Below are positions 40,248 to 49,327 of a DNA stretch of 64,000 nucleotides, piece by piece. The notes beneath the pieces were generated by a model that had not been told where the DNA came from, ran no database searches, and saw only the letters and a program-made list of their open reading frames with translations. Position 1 is the stretch's first letter; each line of letters opens with the position of its first letter. The stretch covers positions 124,001-188,000 of the forward strand of contig CAKMXJ010000006.1 of the NCBI GenBank assembly GCA_928724745.1, in the 5' to 3' direction. The position numbers and the translations under genes were made by a program. Source of the DNA: Anthracocystis setariae (Eukaryota; Basidiomycota; Ustilaginomycetes; Ustilaginales; Ustilaginaceae).

Positions 40248-41950
40248 TTGAACTTGTCCTCATCCTACTCATCAAGCTCGGCTTGTATCTCTCGGCTCGA
40301 GCGGCGCTTCCCTTCCTTTTCGGCCAGGCCAGACACGCCTCTCTAGACGTCTCGACTAAATCCGCCTCCTCCCTTCCTCAACCGGTTTCGACTCCCATAT
40401 CTGCTCCTAGTACATTCCCCTCCGATTCTCTCCATGACGACGACGACGACGACGACGACGACGGCTTTGGTCATACCGCGACCGACCGCTCACCCTTCCT
40501 CGCGACTGCCAAAGGCACCTCCTTATCATCTTGGACACAGTTTCGCGCTTCTCTCTTCGCACCGGTTCGCATTCGCAATTCGCAAGGCAGTCTCGACCTC
40601 GCCAGCGTCTCGGCTCTTCTCTTCTCTCTGGCGTTTGAAGAATCCGCTTCCCTGTTTGTAGCGGTGCTACTCGAGACCGCCGGTTTCCCAGCTGGGAATG
40701 GAACTGCCCTCCGCAAAGCTTGGCGCTTCTCCCTCGGCTCTGTCCTCGCTCTAGCGATCGTGTTTATCCCGCTTACCGTCTTCCTTGTCTTCACGTACCG
40801 AAGCAACACCTCTACCCCTCTCGCCCGTCGATCGGCGTATCTTTTAATGCCTTTCGTCCCATGGTTGATGCTGTTCTTCAAGGTGCCCCTCCCTGCCGCA
40901 TTGCTCGATTCGCGCAGCGGCGCCGGTATCTTTGACGGACTCATGGCGAGAACAGCTGTGATCGGAGTTACATTCATTGCTGTCCTCTCCGGGTCGGCTG
41001 CATTGCAGGCTGCGTGGGAAGCAGGCGAGCAATGGAAAGGAAAACAACAGAGCCCACCGTCCGCCAGCGATCTTCAACTGGCCAAAGAATCCTTTGCCCG
41101 AACCTGCTCGGACCTTGCTGCGCGCAAAGCGGATCTCAATCGACTCGAAAGCGAGACTCCCGACCGCGGCTCTGGATGGAATGTCTCGAGCTTGTGGGGT
41201 GGCGATAGTCGTTCTCGCGAGATCAAGTCGCTTAAATCGGAAATCTTTGGCCTATCCTCGATCGCCGCCGCCATGCGTGACGATCTGGATCGTATGGCCA
41301 CTCTGCAGCATAAAGACGAACTCAAACGTACGCTTATCGGCAAACTGTGGATTCTGGTCGGATGGATCTGGGCCGCATACTGTGCATTCCGCATCTTCAT
41401 CTCGTTGCTCAACCTCGTCGTTCTAGGGTACAGGGATTCGACGCCGCCAGACTTTATCTCGCTCTCGATCGCGTACGTCATTCGCATCTTTGACGTCAAT
41501 CTCGATGTCGCTGCATGGACGAAACAGGTTTCGCTCCTGTTTGTAGGTGTCCTCATTTGGGGTAGGATCGGCAACGTCCTCAGCTACCTCGGCTCAGCCT
41601 TCAGAGCAGCAGGCACAGGCGTCAGTAGCTCCTTCCTCGTACTCTTCCTAGCTGAGATCATGACCATCTATCTCCTAGCCACCCTCATCCAACTCCGATC
41701 AAGCCTACCGGCATCTGTCACTCCCACAATCCCACCCCCCTCAACCATCGCGAGGCAAATTTCCACCGACACCACCCAACAACAGCCGCTATTGGCAACA
41801 CTACCAAGCTTCCAAGTCTTGTTCGGAAGTCTCTTCGATTCAGCCTTCTTGCTTGCTGCCGCCATCAGCGCCGTTTGCAAGTATCTACTCTACATGCAGA
41901 GAAGTAGCAGCGGCGACGGCGGCGCGCTATTCGGCGGTCGCGGCCATTAG
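40244..41950 (+). CDS. GPHR: Golgi pH regulator / GPR89-type membrane protein
   Basis: A single exon encodes 568 aa. GPHR proteins are Golgi anion channels that keep the lumen acidic; plant relatives (GTG1/2) were proposed as abscisic-acid receptors. The sequence shows an N-terminal hydrophobic helix (MIELVLILLIKLGLYLSARAAL), the conserved SALLFSLAFEESASLFVAVLLE block, WRFSLGSVLALAIVFIPLTVFLV, PFVPWLMLFF, VIGVTFIAVLSG, then the cytosolic coiled segment with SSIAAAMRDDL. The C-terminal core carries GKLWILVGWIWAAYCAFRIFISLLN, LFVGVLIWGRIGNVL and LVLFLAEIMTIYLLATLIQLRSSLP. About nine membrane segments can be counted. A nine-aspartate run near residue 65 comes from a GAC repeat. Confidence 0.88.
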   Translation: MIELVLILLIKLGLYLSARAALPFLFGQARHASLDVSTKSASSLPQPVSTPISAPSTFPSDSLHDDDDDDDDDGFGHTATDRSPFLATAKGTSLSSWTQFRASLFAPVRIRNSQGSLDLASVSALLFSLAFEESASLFVAVLLETAGFPAGNGTALRKAWRFSLGSVLALAIVFIPLTVFLVFTYRSNTSTPLARRSAYLLMPFVPWLMLFFKVPLPAALLDSRSGAGIFDGLMARTAVIGVTFIAVLSGSAALQAAWEAGEQWKGKQQSPPSASDLQLAKESFARTCSDLAARKADLNRLESETPDRGSGWNVSSLWGGDSRSREIKSLKSEIFGLSSIAAAMRDDLDRMATLQHKDELKRTLIGKLWILVGWIWAAYCAFRIFISLLNLVVLGYRDSTPPDFISLSIAYVIRIFDVNLDVAAWTKQVSLLFVGVLIWGRIGNVLSYLGSAFRAAGTGVSSSFLVLFLAEIMTIYLLATLIQLRSSLPASVTPTIPPPSTIARQISTDTTQQQPLLATLPSFQVLFGSLFDSAFLLAAAISAVCKYLLYMQRSSSGDGGALFGGRGH

Positions 41951-42121
41951 CGCCTGTAAAACCAATTCGAGTCTAATGCCACAGTCAGCAGCACGGACAG
42001 TCAAAAGTTGGCATACTGAACGAGTAGCATTCGTTCTGGGTATCTAAGATATAAATGAGAACAAACATCGATGCGTGCTAAACGAGGGTCAACGATAGCG
42101 TCTTCTGTGTACAGGACAAGT

Positions 42122-45100
42122 TCAGCCTTGTTGCTTGTCAGCGCTCTCCCCTATCGCTGAGACCGGACTGGAAGCCGCTAGGGGACTTCGCTGCATCTCA
42201 CTTGCTGGACTAGCAACCATGCCTGTCTCGACCGCATCCTGCACCGCTGGTTGTGATCCAGCCGACGTAGTACTCAGCAAACTAATTCTCCTCAAAGCCC
42301 TCTTCCAACCCTGATCCTGACTCGTCTGTGCCATCGTTTTACTCTGCGACAGCGTCGGCGACCTAAAAGCCTCTGGATCCTCATCGCCAGTCGTCTCCGT
42401 CGGCAAGGGTGGAAGCGACGCTCCATACCCAATCAGAGGCGAGTCCAAATCAAGTCCTTGCCTTGGCAGCTGACCACCTCCGAGAGGCGGGGCGGGAAGG
42501 CAGTAACTTTCATCACCTGCCACCGAGTTCTCCAGGATCGAGCTGTCGGTGAAACTATTAGCGCCGCTCGTGCCGCGACTGTTGCCGGCACTGCTGTGGG
42601 AAGACGTGGGGAAGGGGTAACCGGTGGAATCAGCCGCGAGGTCGAGTGTTTGTTGCTGCCGCTCGGCTCGTAGCTGGCGGGCTTTGGATGCGATGCCCTG
42701 CCCGCCACTCAATTTGGTGAGGCTTGAACCGCTTCCTTCGGACAGTTGCAAGGCACGATTGCGCTCTTCGTCGCGCTTGCCCCTATCGACGGCAGGAGTG
42801 GACGATAGCAGACGATCAAAGCCTGCATCCACTGAATTTCCCGGTGTAGTGGACGCTTGCGACTGGACATCGGATCTTCCGGGGCTCAGAGCGGGGTTCG
42901 ATGTAGCGCCACCAACGACTCGTGAGAAGAAAGCAGCAAATCCTCCGGTACCAGGCGCAACCGAGACGCTCTGCGGACGCTGTTTGCGTGGGCTGGCAGG
43001 ACTTTGGACGAGCTGATGCTTGGGCGGTTCAATACCGCGCATGAGAAGCTCTTGGCGAATCCGTTCCCGTTCTGCAACATCATTGTCGTCCTCAATCTCC
43101 TCGCTGTTGCGTACTTTGCGCGGAGGAATCCGGAGATTGTCCGATTGCAAAGTGAGTGGACGCATCTTGGAGCTGGTTGATGCCGCGCTGGCGTTGCTGC
43201 TTCCGCCACCGATGAAGGGCAGGTTTCGCCAATCGATGGAGCCCGTCCGCTTGCTTTTGGGCGGAACGGAAGATTTGCTATTCGTGGCGGGCTGAGTCGA
43301 GCTTGATCCGAACTTGAAGAGGCCTCCACTCAGGCCTGTGGAAGCACTCGCGTCTGAGCTTTGGCTACTGTTGGATAGCTTGCGGGAGCCAGTCTCAGCC
43401 TCGACGGACGCCTTGCTCTGCTTGAGAGTGGCGCTGAGTCTAGCGCGTGATGCTTTGTTGCGCAGACCGTGAACAGAGCCACGACTCTCGATGGCAAGGA
43501 TGTTCTCATAACCTTCTTTGGCAATGATGCGGTCGATGATCTTGTCAATGTAGAGGGTGAGCGCCTGGTTGACTTCACGAAGCTCGCGGACCTCCTTCTG
43601 AAGTTCATCGACGCTATCTGAGATTGTGCCGATGCGAGTTGAGCGCTTTTCACGGGACCTGTTCTCGGGACTGGTAAGGTTATGTTGCGCGCCCTCCAGC
43701 TCGGACGCGAGGTCAGTGGTTCCACGAACAGCGGAGCTGGAAGTGCGTCTTCGATGACTGCTCTTCGTTCCCTTGGGAAGGGCCCTCGGCGTATCGGGAA
43801 CGTCATCGACGTCGTCTTCGTCCTCCTCAGGGATCGTCCCAGAAGACACAGATGTGTTGCCGGTGCGGTTCTCGTTGTCGTCGTCTTCCGTATCGATAGA
43901 ATCGGCCTCTGTGCTATCATCCTCGTCGTAGGGATCGTCGAGGCCGTTCTGAGCTCGCAGGCGCCCAAGGGACGCTCGGCGGATACCGCGAAGCATTGCA
44001 CTTTCGTTGAGCAAGGCGCCGCTGAAGGTCTTTTCTTGCAGAATATCCATGAATGTCTCGTTCTGGTCTCGGAGAGTCACGTTCTCGGCACGAACATCTT
44101 TGAGCTCGGCCTGCAAGGTGGCCATAGTCTCCGACATGGAAGAGTGCGACTTTTGCAGCGTGGTGAGCTCCTCGACCATGGCTGCCATATCTTGCTCCTC
44201 CGCGAACGACCTTGCTTTCGACGTGGTGCGGCGATCATGAAGTGCCGGAGAGGAATCGTGGCTAGAAGCAAGATCATCCCGGCCGGAATCACGCCCAATC
44301 TCAACACTTGCTTCCTCGCTGTTGCCTTGGTCGCTGCCGAGATTGCGAGAGGCTGAGGATACGTCGGCGTCGGTGGTGGATGCTCCCGCTTTGATAGAAG
44401 CAAGCTTGTTGGTAAGCCTTTCGTGCTCGCGCAGGAGTTCGTTGTGACCCGACAGGAGCTTTTCGTAAGCTGCAGCTTGAGTGGCTTTCTGAGATTTGAG
44501 CAGTGCCTCGGTGTCCATGTAGTACTGTCGCTCTTTGTCCATCGTAGCTGTCTGGTCAAGGTAACGCTTCTCAGCATCGTTGCGACCCCTTTCGGTCTCG
44601 CCGAGTTGCTTACGGAGGCGCTCGATGACCTGCATCGTCGAGTAGACTTCGCCCTCGGTTCGATCCTGCTCGGCCATCATTTCGTCGATTCTCTCTTCCC
44701 TTTGCTTGACCACCGACTGGAGCGAATGCACTTGGGCTTCGACATGTCCAAGCTGTTGTGCAAGCGAAGCGGCGGAATCATGCAGTGTCTCGTTCTCGAG
44801 CACTTGTTCTTCGAGTCTGGCCTCAATTTCGTCCATTTGGACCTTGGCTCTTCCGAGCGCGACGACCAAGTCATCTCGATCGAGGCCTTCGAGCGCCTTT
44901 TCGATCTCTTCTTTCGGGATATCCGGTGCAGCCGAATTGGACCGGATGCCCCGAATCGAGCTACTTGACACCACCCGCTGAGCTGTCATGCGTACGGGCG
45001 ATGCTGTGCCTCTCGCTTCCAAGTCTCCTCGATCCGCATCACTGCTCCGTGCTGTGGCTTGCGAGTCGTGGGAACTTTCGAGCGCATCGCCATCTTGAGC

Positions 45101-45283
45101 TTGAGCATCATCGATATCAGCGGCGACGGGGGTTTCCGGTCTGGGTAGCGAGGGTCTAGCTGTAGAGCTGCCTTGCTTGCTTCGACTCCTTGGCGGCAGA
45201 GGACGAGAAACGCCCAGCTTGGACGAAAGGTTCTGATGGGATTCTGTTTCGGGCAACAGCTGGCGAGGTTGATCGTCTGTCAT
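42122..45283 (-). CDS. Large coiled-coil protein, unknown function
   Basis: The 1053-aa product starts at the ATG at 45283 (the frame is open upstream to a TTG at 45619, without a methionine). The N-terminal 110 residues are Ser/Pro/Arg-rich. A long coiled coil spans about residues 115-450 (LDRDDLVVALGRAKVQMDEIEARLEEQ, VYSTMQVIERLRKQLGETERG). A second conserved-looking segment is DELQKEVRELREVNQALTLY, continuing as DKIIDRIIAKEGYENILA. The C-terminal half is Ser-rich and disordered, with a GSIDWRNLPFIGGGSS patch. Fungal proteins with an EVNQALTLYI-type helix exist, but I know no established function. A cytoskeletal or trafficking scaffold is plausible. It is divergent from the DUF1749 gene. 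Confidence 0.65.
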   Translation of the reverse strand: MTDDQPRQLLPETESHQNLSSKLGVSRPLPPRSRSKQGSSTARPSLPRPETPVAADIDDAQAQDGDALESSHDSQATARSSDADRGDLEARGTASPVRMTAQRVVSSSSIRGIRSNSAAPDIPKEEIEKALEGLDRDDLVVALGRAKVQMDEIEARLEEQVLENETLHDSAASLAQQLGHVEAQVHSLQSVVKQREERIDEMMAEQDRTEGEVYSTMQVIERLRKQLGETERGRNDAEKRYLDQTATMDKERQYYMDTEALLKSQKATQAAAYEKLLSGHNELLREHERLTNKLASIKAGASTTDADVSSASRNLGSDQGNSEEASVEIGRDSGRDDLASSHDSSPALHDRRTTSKARSFAEEQDMAAMVEELTTLQKSHSSMSETMATLQAELKDVRAENVTLRDQNETFMDILQEKTFSGALLNESAMLRGIRRASLGRLRAQNGLDDPYDEDDSTEADSIDTEDDDNENRTGNTSVSSGTIPEEDEDDVDDVPDTPRALPKGTKSSHRRRTSSSAVRGTTDLASELEGAQHNLTSPENRSREKRSTRIGTISDSVDELQKEVRELREVNQALTLYIDKIIDRIIAKEGYENILAIESRGSVHGLRNKASRARLSATLKQSKASVEAETGSRKLSNSSQSSDASASTGLSGGLFKFGSSSTQPATNSKSSVPPKSKRTGSIDWRNLPFIGGGSSNASAASTSSKMRPLTLQSDNLRIPPRKVRNSEEIEDDNDVAERERIRQELLMRGIEPPKHQLVQSPASPRKQRPQSVSVAPGTGGFAAFFSRVVGGATSNPALSPGRSDVQSQASTTPGNSVDAGFDRLLSSTPAVDRGKRDEERNRALQLSEGSGSSLTKLSGGQGIASKARQLRAERQQQTLDLAADSTGYPFPTSSHSSAGNSRGTSGANSFTDSSILENSVAGDESYCLPAPPLGGGQLPRQGLDLDSPLIGYGASLPPLPTETTGDEDPEAFRSPTLSQSKTMAQTSQDQGWKRALRRISLLSTTSAGSQPAVQDAVETGMVASPASEMQRSPLAASSPVSAIGESADKQQG

Positions 45284-45901
45284 TTTTGGGCACCGAGCCG
45301 CGTCGGTCTCGGATTTAGAGATAGACCAAGCTGAATGCGTATTGAGCGAATCAGCGGATAAGTGGTTAGATGTCGGTCGTGGTAATTGATCTTCAAGGAC
45401 GAGGCTTCGGTCTCTCTTTTTGTTTAATATAAAGTGTAGCCGAACCTGACCTCGAGCTGGATCTGGCACCTGACAGTTGCAGCACGCATGCCTCGTGCGT
45501 GTTGATGTGTTGCTCTGCTGTGTTGCTCTGCTATTGTGTGAAAATTGCAGACCACGACCTGCTGAAGCCCTTCTTTTGGGAAAATTAGACGCACATCGGC
45601 GCTCCTTCACAAAATGCAAGCATATATAACACGCTCAACTAGATAACTCCACCTTGACTCATCCGCGGGCTGAGACACCGCACGAGTGCTTAGATTAGCG
45701 CCAACTGCGTGCCTAATGCAAGTGGGGACAAGAGCTGTTTCTTCTCCAACTCTTCACCAGCTTCAAATGGGCGTACTGTATCTATCTGCCAGCCAGAGAT
45801 TATCGCAGGCGAACTGGACGACAACACAGAGAGTCGGATAAGATTGTCTTGAATCTACGCACGGACTATTTCTGCACCGCCTGGAGGCACTTGGTTACAC
45901 C
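45284..45901. promoter_or_regulatory. Divergent promoter of the coiled-coil and DUF1749 genes
   Basis: The 618-bp spacer lies between two divergent ATGs. It holds a short TTGCTCTGCTGTG repeat near 45508-45530 and no recognised gene. Confidence 0.4.
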
Positions 45902-47068
45902 ATGTCTGCGGCCTTATCGTTTCCTCGACCACTGACGGGCTCGCTGCAGCTCTATCAGAAGAAGCCCGTGGCACTGCCATACTTTGACACTGATGCAAAG
46001 CTTCCACACTCCTTGGTGTACATCCCTGGTTTGACAGACACCATCGGAACCATCCCCTACTTGCCTTCTCTAGCCGATGCAATTCGTAGCCATGGCTTTT
46101 CCTTGGTCCAGCCACAACTGACCTGCAATTTGGGAGGGTATGGACAATGTACCTTGGAAGGCGATGCTCAGGAGATCGCGACGTGTGTAGCGCATCTCCG
46201 CAGCCTACCTGCCAAGCGCAGCGGGAAGATCGTCCTCATGGGTCACTCGACCGGATGTCAGGACTCGATCGCGTACCTCCTTTCATCGGTTCGCGCTACG
46301 CATCCGCTGACGAGGATCGATGGAGCCATTCTGCAGGCGCCTGTGTCGGATCGAGAAGCTTATGAGCAGGATAGGAAGAATGCCGAGTCGCAGCAAGTTA
46401 GGGACGTGATGGACGCCGAGCTGCGACGGGCTACCGAGCTCGTTTCCTCCGGCCAAGGCGCCACGCTCCTGCCTCGAAAAGATGCTTCCGCCTCAAGTCT
46501 GCCAACGACGCCTACCGACCCCCAGCATCCTTCCGAGGAAGCTCAGCAGGCTTCGCAGCGCGGGAACGCTGCTGCTGTGCTTTCTCCGGCAATCACGGCC
46601 TATCGCGCCTGGTCGCTGCGAGCCAAGGGAGGACACGATGACTTCTTCAGCTCAGATCTGGACGACTTGCAAATCACATCTACTGAGCCCGGTGCACGTA
46701 CCATGGGTCGAGCTATCAGCAACCTGCTGGTCGGCGCTGCTTCAGGAACCACCAAGCAGCCACGCATCCTGGCTCTGATCGGTGAAAAGGAGTGAGTACC
46801 AGCATGTCGAACCGCCACATTGCGCCAGCGCTACTCGAGTCGAAACGTGATACTGACAATGCTTTCGCTTCTATCTCGTCGGCACCGTAGTGAGTATGTG
46901 CCGGACGGCATTGCAGACATCCTCGAAGAACGATGGAGTCAGCTGCTCAACGGCACCTGCGCATTCTCTGCAATCATCTTGAAGGATGCAAACCATCAAG
47001 CTGCCAGTGCGGTGGCCACGTACCACTTGATCCAAGTCATCAACCAGTATCTCGACGATCTCAAATAG
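45902..47068 (+). CDS. DUF1749 alpha/beta hydrolase
   Basis: Two exons (45902-46791 and 46891-47068) are joined across a 99-bp GTGAGT..TAG intron and give 355 aa. The catalytic triad is readable: the nucleophile Ser in IVLMGHSTGCQDSI (around residue 119), the acid Asp in GEKEDEYVPDG (rebuilt by the splice) and the His in KDANHQA. The N-terminal half shows SLVYIPGLTDTIGTIPYLPSL and SLVQPQLTCNLGGYGQCTL, both typical of this fungal family. A Ser/Pro-rich insert lies at about residues 185-225. As I recall, a family member (SidJ) is a siderophore-hydrolysing esterase in Aspergillus; this gene's substrate is not determined by sequence. It converges on CPA1 with a 101-bp gap. Confidence 0.82.
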
Positions 47069-47169
47069 ACCAGGCATGTACACAACGGAGAAATCATGGT
47101 AGGAAAACAGATCAAATTAAAGCTTCGTCAACTCGGTGAGCTGCAAACAAGATATTTTGCAAGCTTAAT

Positions 47170-48612
47170 CTAAAGGTGAGCGGGGCTCTGGCCAACAACG
47201 CCAAACTCGTTGGCGGGGAAGGCAGGGGCGCCCTCCTTGACAGTCATGTCCTCGGGGAGACCCTTGCCGGCCTCGATCCTGCCCTGCTGACCCTTGATGC
47301 GAACGACCTCCTCGACAAAGTCCTCGAAGATGCCGTTGGTGTCCTCAGGTCCACCGGCATGCTCGGGGTGGAACTGCACACCCCAGACCATGGCGCGCTG
47401 CTCACTGAGCTGCGTGCGGATGATGCCTTCGACCGAAGAGTCATTGGCGTTGACAAACCAAGGCTGCCAACCCTCGGGCCACTTGCTCTCATCGGGCGTG
47501 AGGGCGTAACCGTGGTTCTGCGAAGTGATGTAGACACGGCCGCGCTTGACAAAGTTGCCGGCCGACTTGAGAGCAACGACGGGCTGGTTGTGACCACGGT
47601 TTCCGAACTTCATGCGGTAAGCCTCGACACCAGCAGCGATGCCGATGACTTGGTTACCCATGCAGATACCAAAGATGGGACGGTCCCACTCGGAGATAGC
47701 CTTGCGTGCCATGTCGAGAGCAGGCGTGATCGAGTAAGGCGAGCCAGGTCCGTTGGAGAGGAAGAGACCGTCGAAACCGTTTCGGACCTTGTTGAAGTCA
47801 AAGTCCCAAGGGAGGACAGTGACGGAAGCACCACGTCGGAGAAGCGATCGGAGGATGTTGGCCTTGCAGCCAAAGTCCATGAGGGCAACGTGGCAGCGAG
47901 CAGCCTTGGCACCGCCGACAGGGTGAAGAACGTAGGGGTGCTTGGTAGAGACCTTGGCAATGAGGTTCTCGGCCATGGGGTCGACGTACTGGCTGCTGTC
48001 GGGGGCCTTGTCGTGGCCATCACCCACGAGGATAGCGCCAAGGGTGGAACCCTGGTCACGGAGGAGCGAGGTGATGGCACGGGTGTCGACACCAAAGATA
48101 CCTGGGACGTTGTGGCGAGCGCACCAGGTAGCAAGCGACTCCTTGGCGAGGTAGTGCGAGAATCGCTCGGCCAAGTTGGAGACGATGACGCCGGCGGCCT
48201 GAACCCTGTTCGACTCAAGGAAGGCACCGACATCGACATCGGCGGGGTGCTCGATGGGAGACTGACCACATCCGTTGTCGGGAACACCGTAGTTACCCAT
48301 GAGAGGCTGGGTGAAAGTCAGGATCTGACCCTGGTACGAGGGGTCAGTGAGCGACTCGGTGTAGGAGGTGATCGAGGTGGTAAAGACGGTCTCTCCGAAG
48401 ACGCTTCGAGGGGCACCGAAGGATCGGCCGGTGAAGGAGTGACCCGACTTGAGGTGCAGAGTGGCAGGCTTGGAAGCAGGGGCCTCGGTGAAGGTGATGG
48501 GGCCAGGTGCGTGCGTAGCCAGCGATCGGAGAGCACCAAGGCGGAGCGCCATGCTGATGCTAGGCGCAGCAGCGGCACGCTGGAGCATGGTGTTGCGGAT
48601 AGGAGCAAGCAT
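47170..48612 (-). CDS. CPA1: Carbamoyl-phosphate synthase, arginine-specific small subunit (CPA1)
   Basis: This glutamine amidotransferase subunit supplies ammonia for carbamoyl phosphate in arginine biosynthesis. The 480-aa single exon begins at the ATG at 48612. The first 45 residues (MLAPIRNTMLQRAAAAPSIS and onward) are Arg/Ala/Ser-rich and fit a mitochondrial presequence. The CPSase small-subunit N-domain shows GETVFTTSITSYTESLTDPSY and GIFGVDTRAITSLLRDQG. The class I amidotransferase domain has the catalytic Cys in FGICMGNQVIG and the His/Glu dyad in VQFHPEHAGGP, plus GLFLSNGPGSP. The start is supported by the presequence and by an upstream leader ORF (48669-48737) that reads as the arginine attenuator peptide, so translation should be arginine-regulated. 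Confidence 0.94.
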   Translation of the reverse strand: MLAPIRNTMLQRAAAAPSISMALRLGALRSLATHAPGPITFTEAPASKPATLHLKSGHSFTGRSFGAPRSVFGETVFTTSITSYTESLTDPSYQGQILTFTQPLMGNYGVPDNGCGQSPIEHPADVDVGAFLESNRVQAAGVIVSNLAERFSHYLAKESLATWCARHNVPGIFGVDTRAITSLLRDQGSTLGAILVGDGHDKAPDSSQYVDPMAENLIAKVSTKHPYVLHPVGGAKAARCHVALMDFGCKANILRSLLRRGASVTVLPWDFDFNKVRNGFDGLFLSNGPGSPYSITPALDMARKAISEWDRPIFGICMGNQVIGIAAGVEAYRMKFGNRGHNQPVVALKSAGNFVKRGRVYITSQNHGYALTPDESKWPEGWQPWFVNANDSSVEGIIRTQLSEQRAMVWGVQFHPEHAGGPEDTNGIFEDFVEEVVRIKGQQGRIEAGKGLPEDMTVKEGAPAFPANEFGVVGQSPAHL

Positions 48613-48668
48613 TGTTGTTGTGGTTTTCAAGGGAGGGTAAACTTCGAGATACAAGGCGGATCTAACTC

Positions 48669-48737
48669 TCAGGCGTTGTGAGAGGACTTGTAGACGGAGT
48701 CGCTGATATAATCGTCCCTGGTCTGCTGAAGGAACAT
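48669..48737 (-). CDS. Leader uORF: arginine attenuator peptide
   Basis: An ATG at 48737 opens a 22-codon frame ending at TGA (48669-48671), 56 bases before the CPA1 start codon. The peptide contains the core RDDYISDS, matching the Asp-Tyr-(Ile/Leu)-Ser-Asp core of the fungal arginine attenuator peptides known from arg-2/CPA1 leaders. In those, the nascent peptide stalls the ribosome at its stop codon when arginine is high and triggers mRNA decay. Two positions differ from the classical consensus: the usual His after the core is Ser, and the usual Trp is Tyr (SVYK). Size and position agree with the known examples (24-25 aa). Confidence 0.85.
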   Translation of the reverse strand: MFLQQTRDDYISDSVYKSSHNA

Positions 48738-48952
48738 GCGCTATACAGCCCTTTGAGTTCGGGCGATGGAACTTGGTGATAGAGTAGCGAAGAGCTAAGC
48801 GTTGAAAGTGATCAACGAAAGGAGGTGGACGTGGAGCACAAGCTTGGTGGTGATTGAAGGCGTGAGTGGTTTGTAGGTAGTGGTTGGAGGAGAGGAAAGG
48901 AAGTTGCCAAGATAAGGAAATCAAAGAAGGCCAGGCCAAGCCAAGCCAATTT

Positions 48953-48998
48953 TGACTCTGTCAGTGACACTCTTCTTTTTTGATTTCACGTCGAGTCA
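48953..48998. promoter_or_regulatory. Pair of Gcn4/Cpc1-type sites (TGACTC)
   Basis: TGACTC at 48953-48958 and its inverse GAGTCA at 48993-48998 lie in the CPA1-CASP spacer, 341-386 bp upstream of the CPA1 ATG. TGACTC is the core of the general amino-acid control element. They could equally serve the divergent CASP gene. Confidence 0.4.
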
Positions 48999-49327
48999 AT
49001 CGTTGCGTCTGATCGGCCAATCGAATTTTCGCCAATCACGGCTTGCCTCTTTTTCACTCACATTGGGCACGGACGCGCTGGAAAAAATTCTTGTCGAATC
49101 ATTCGTCAAGTCGCGGCAAAATGGAGATCGTGACGGATCGGGATTTGATTGATCTTTCTGTCGCTTCCGCAAGACGTAACAACGACAACTTGTGTTCCGA
49201 GGCCGGCACCACGGACCAGCGGCGGCATTTTGTGGGTATCAAACCAACACCTACTACCTCGTTACTGGGCGGTAGGGGCTGTTCCCTTGCGCGTTCACCA
49301 CGACTCCGATTGACGGTATCACCGATC

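Larger units (their letters stand above)
48613..49327. promoter_or_regulatory. Divergent CPA1/CASP promoter and leaders
   Basis: The 715-bp spacer contains the attenuator uORF and the TGACTC pair (listed separately), and a run of CCAAG units near 48930-48948. An alternative in-frame CASP start at 49121 also falls in it. No additional gene is seen. Confidence 0.5.

Noticed and set aside
47176..48681. 501-codon plus-strand ORF opposite CPA1
   Set aside because: Mirror of the CPA1 coding frame; Val/Asp/Gly-rich composition is typical of antisense shadows.
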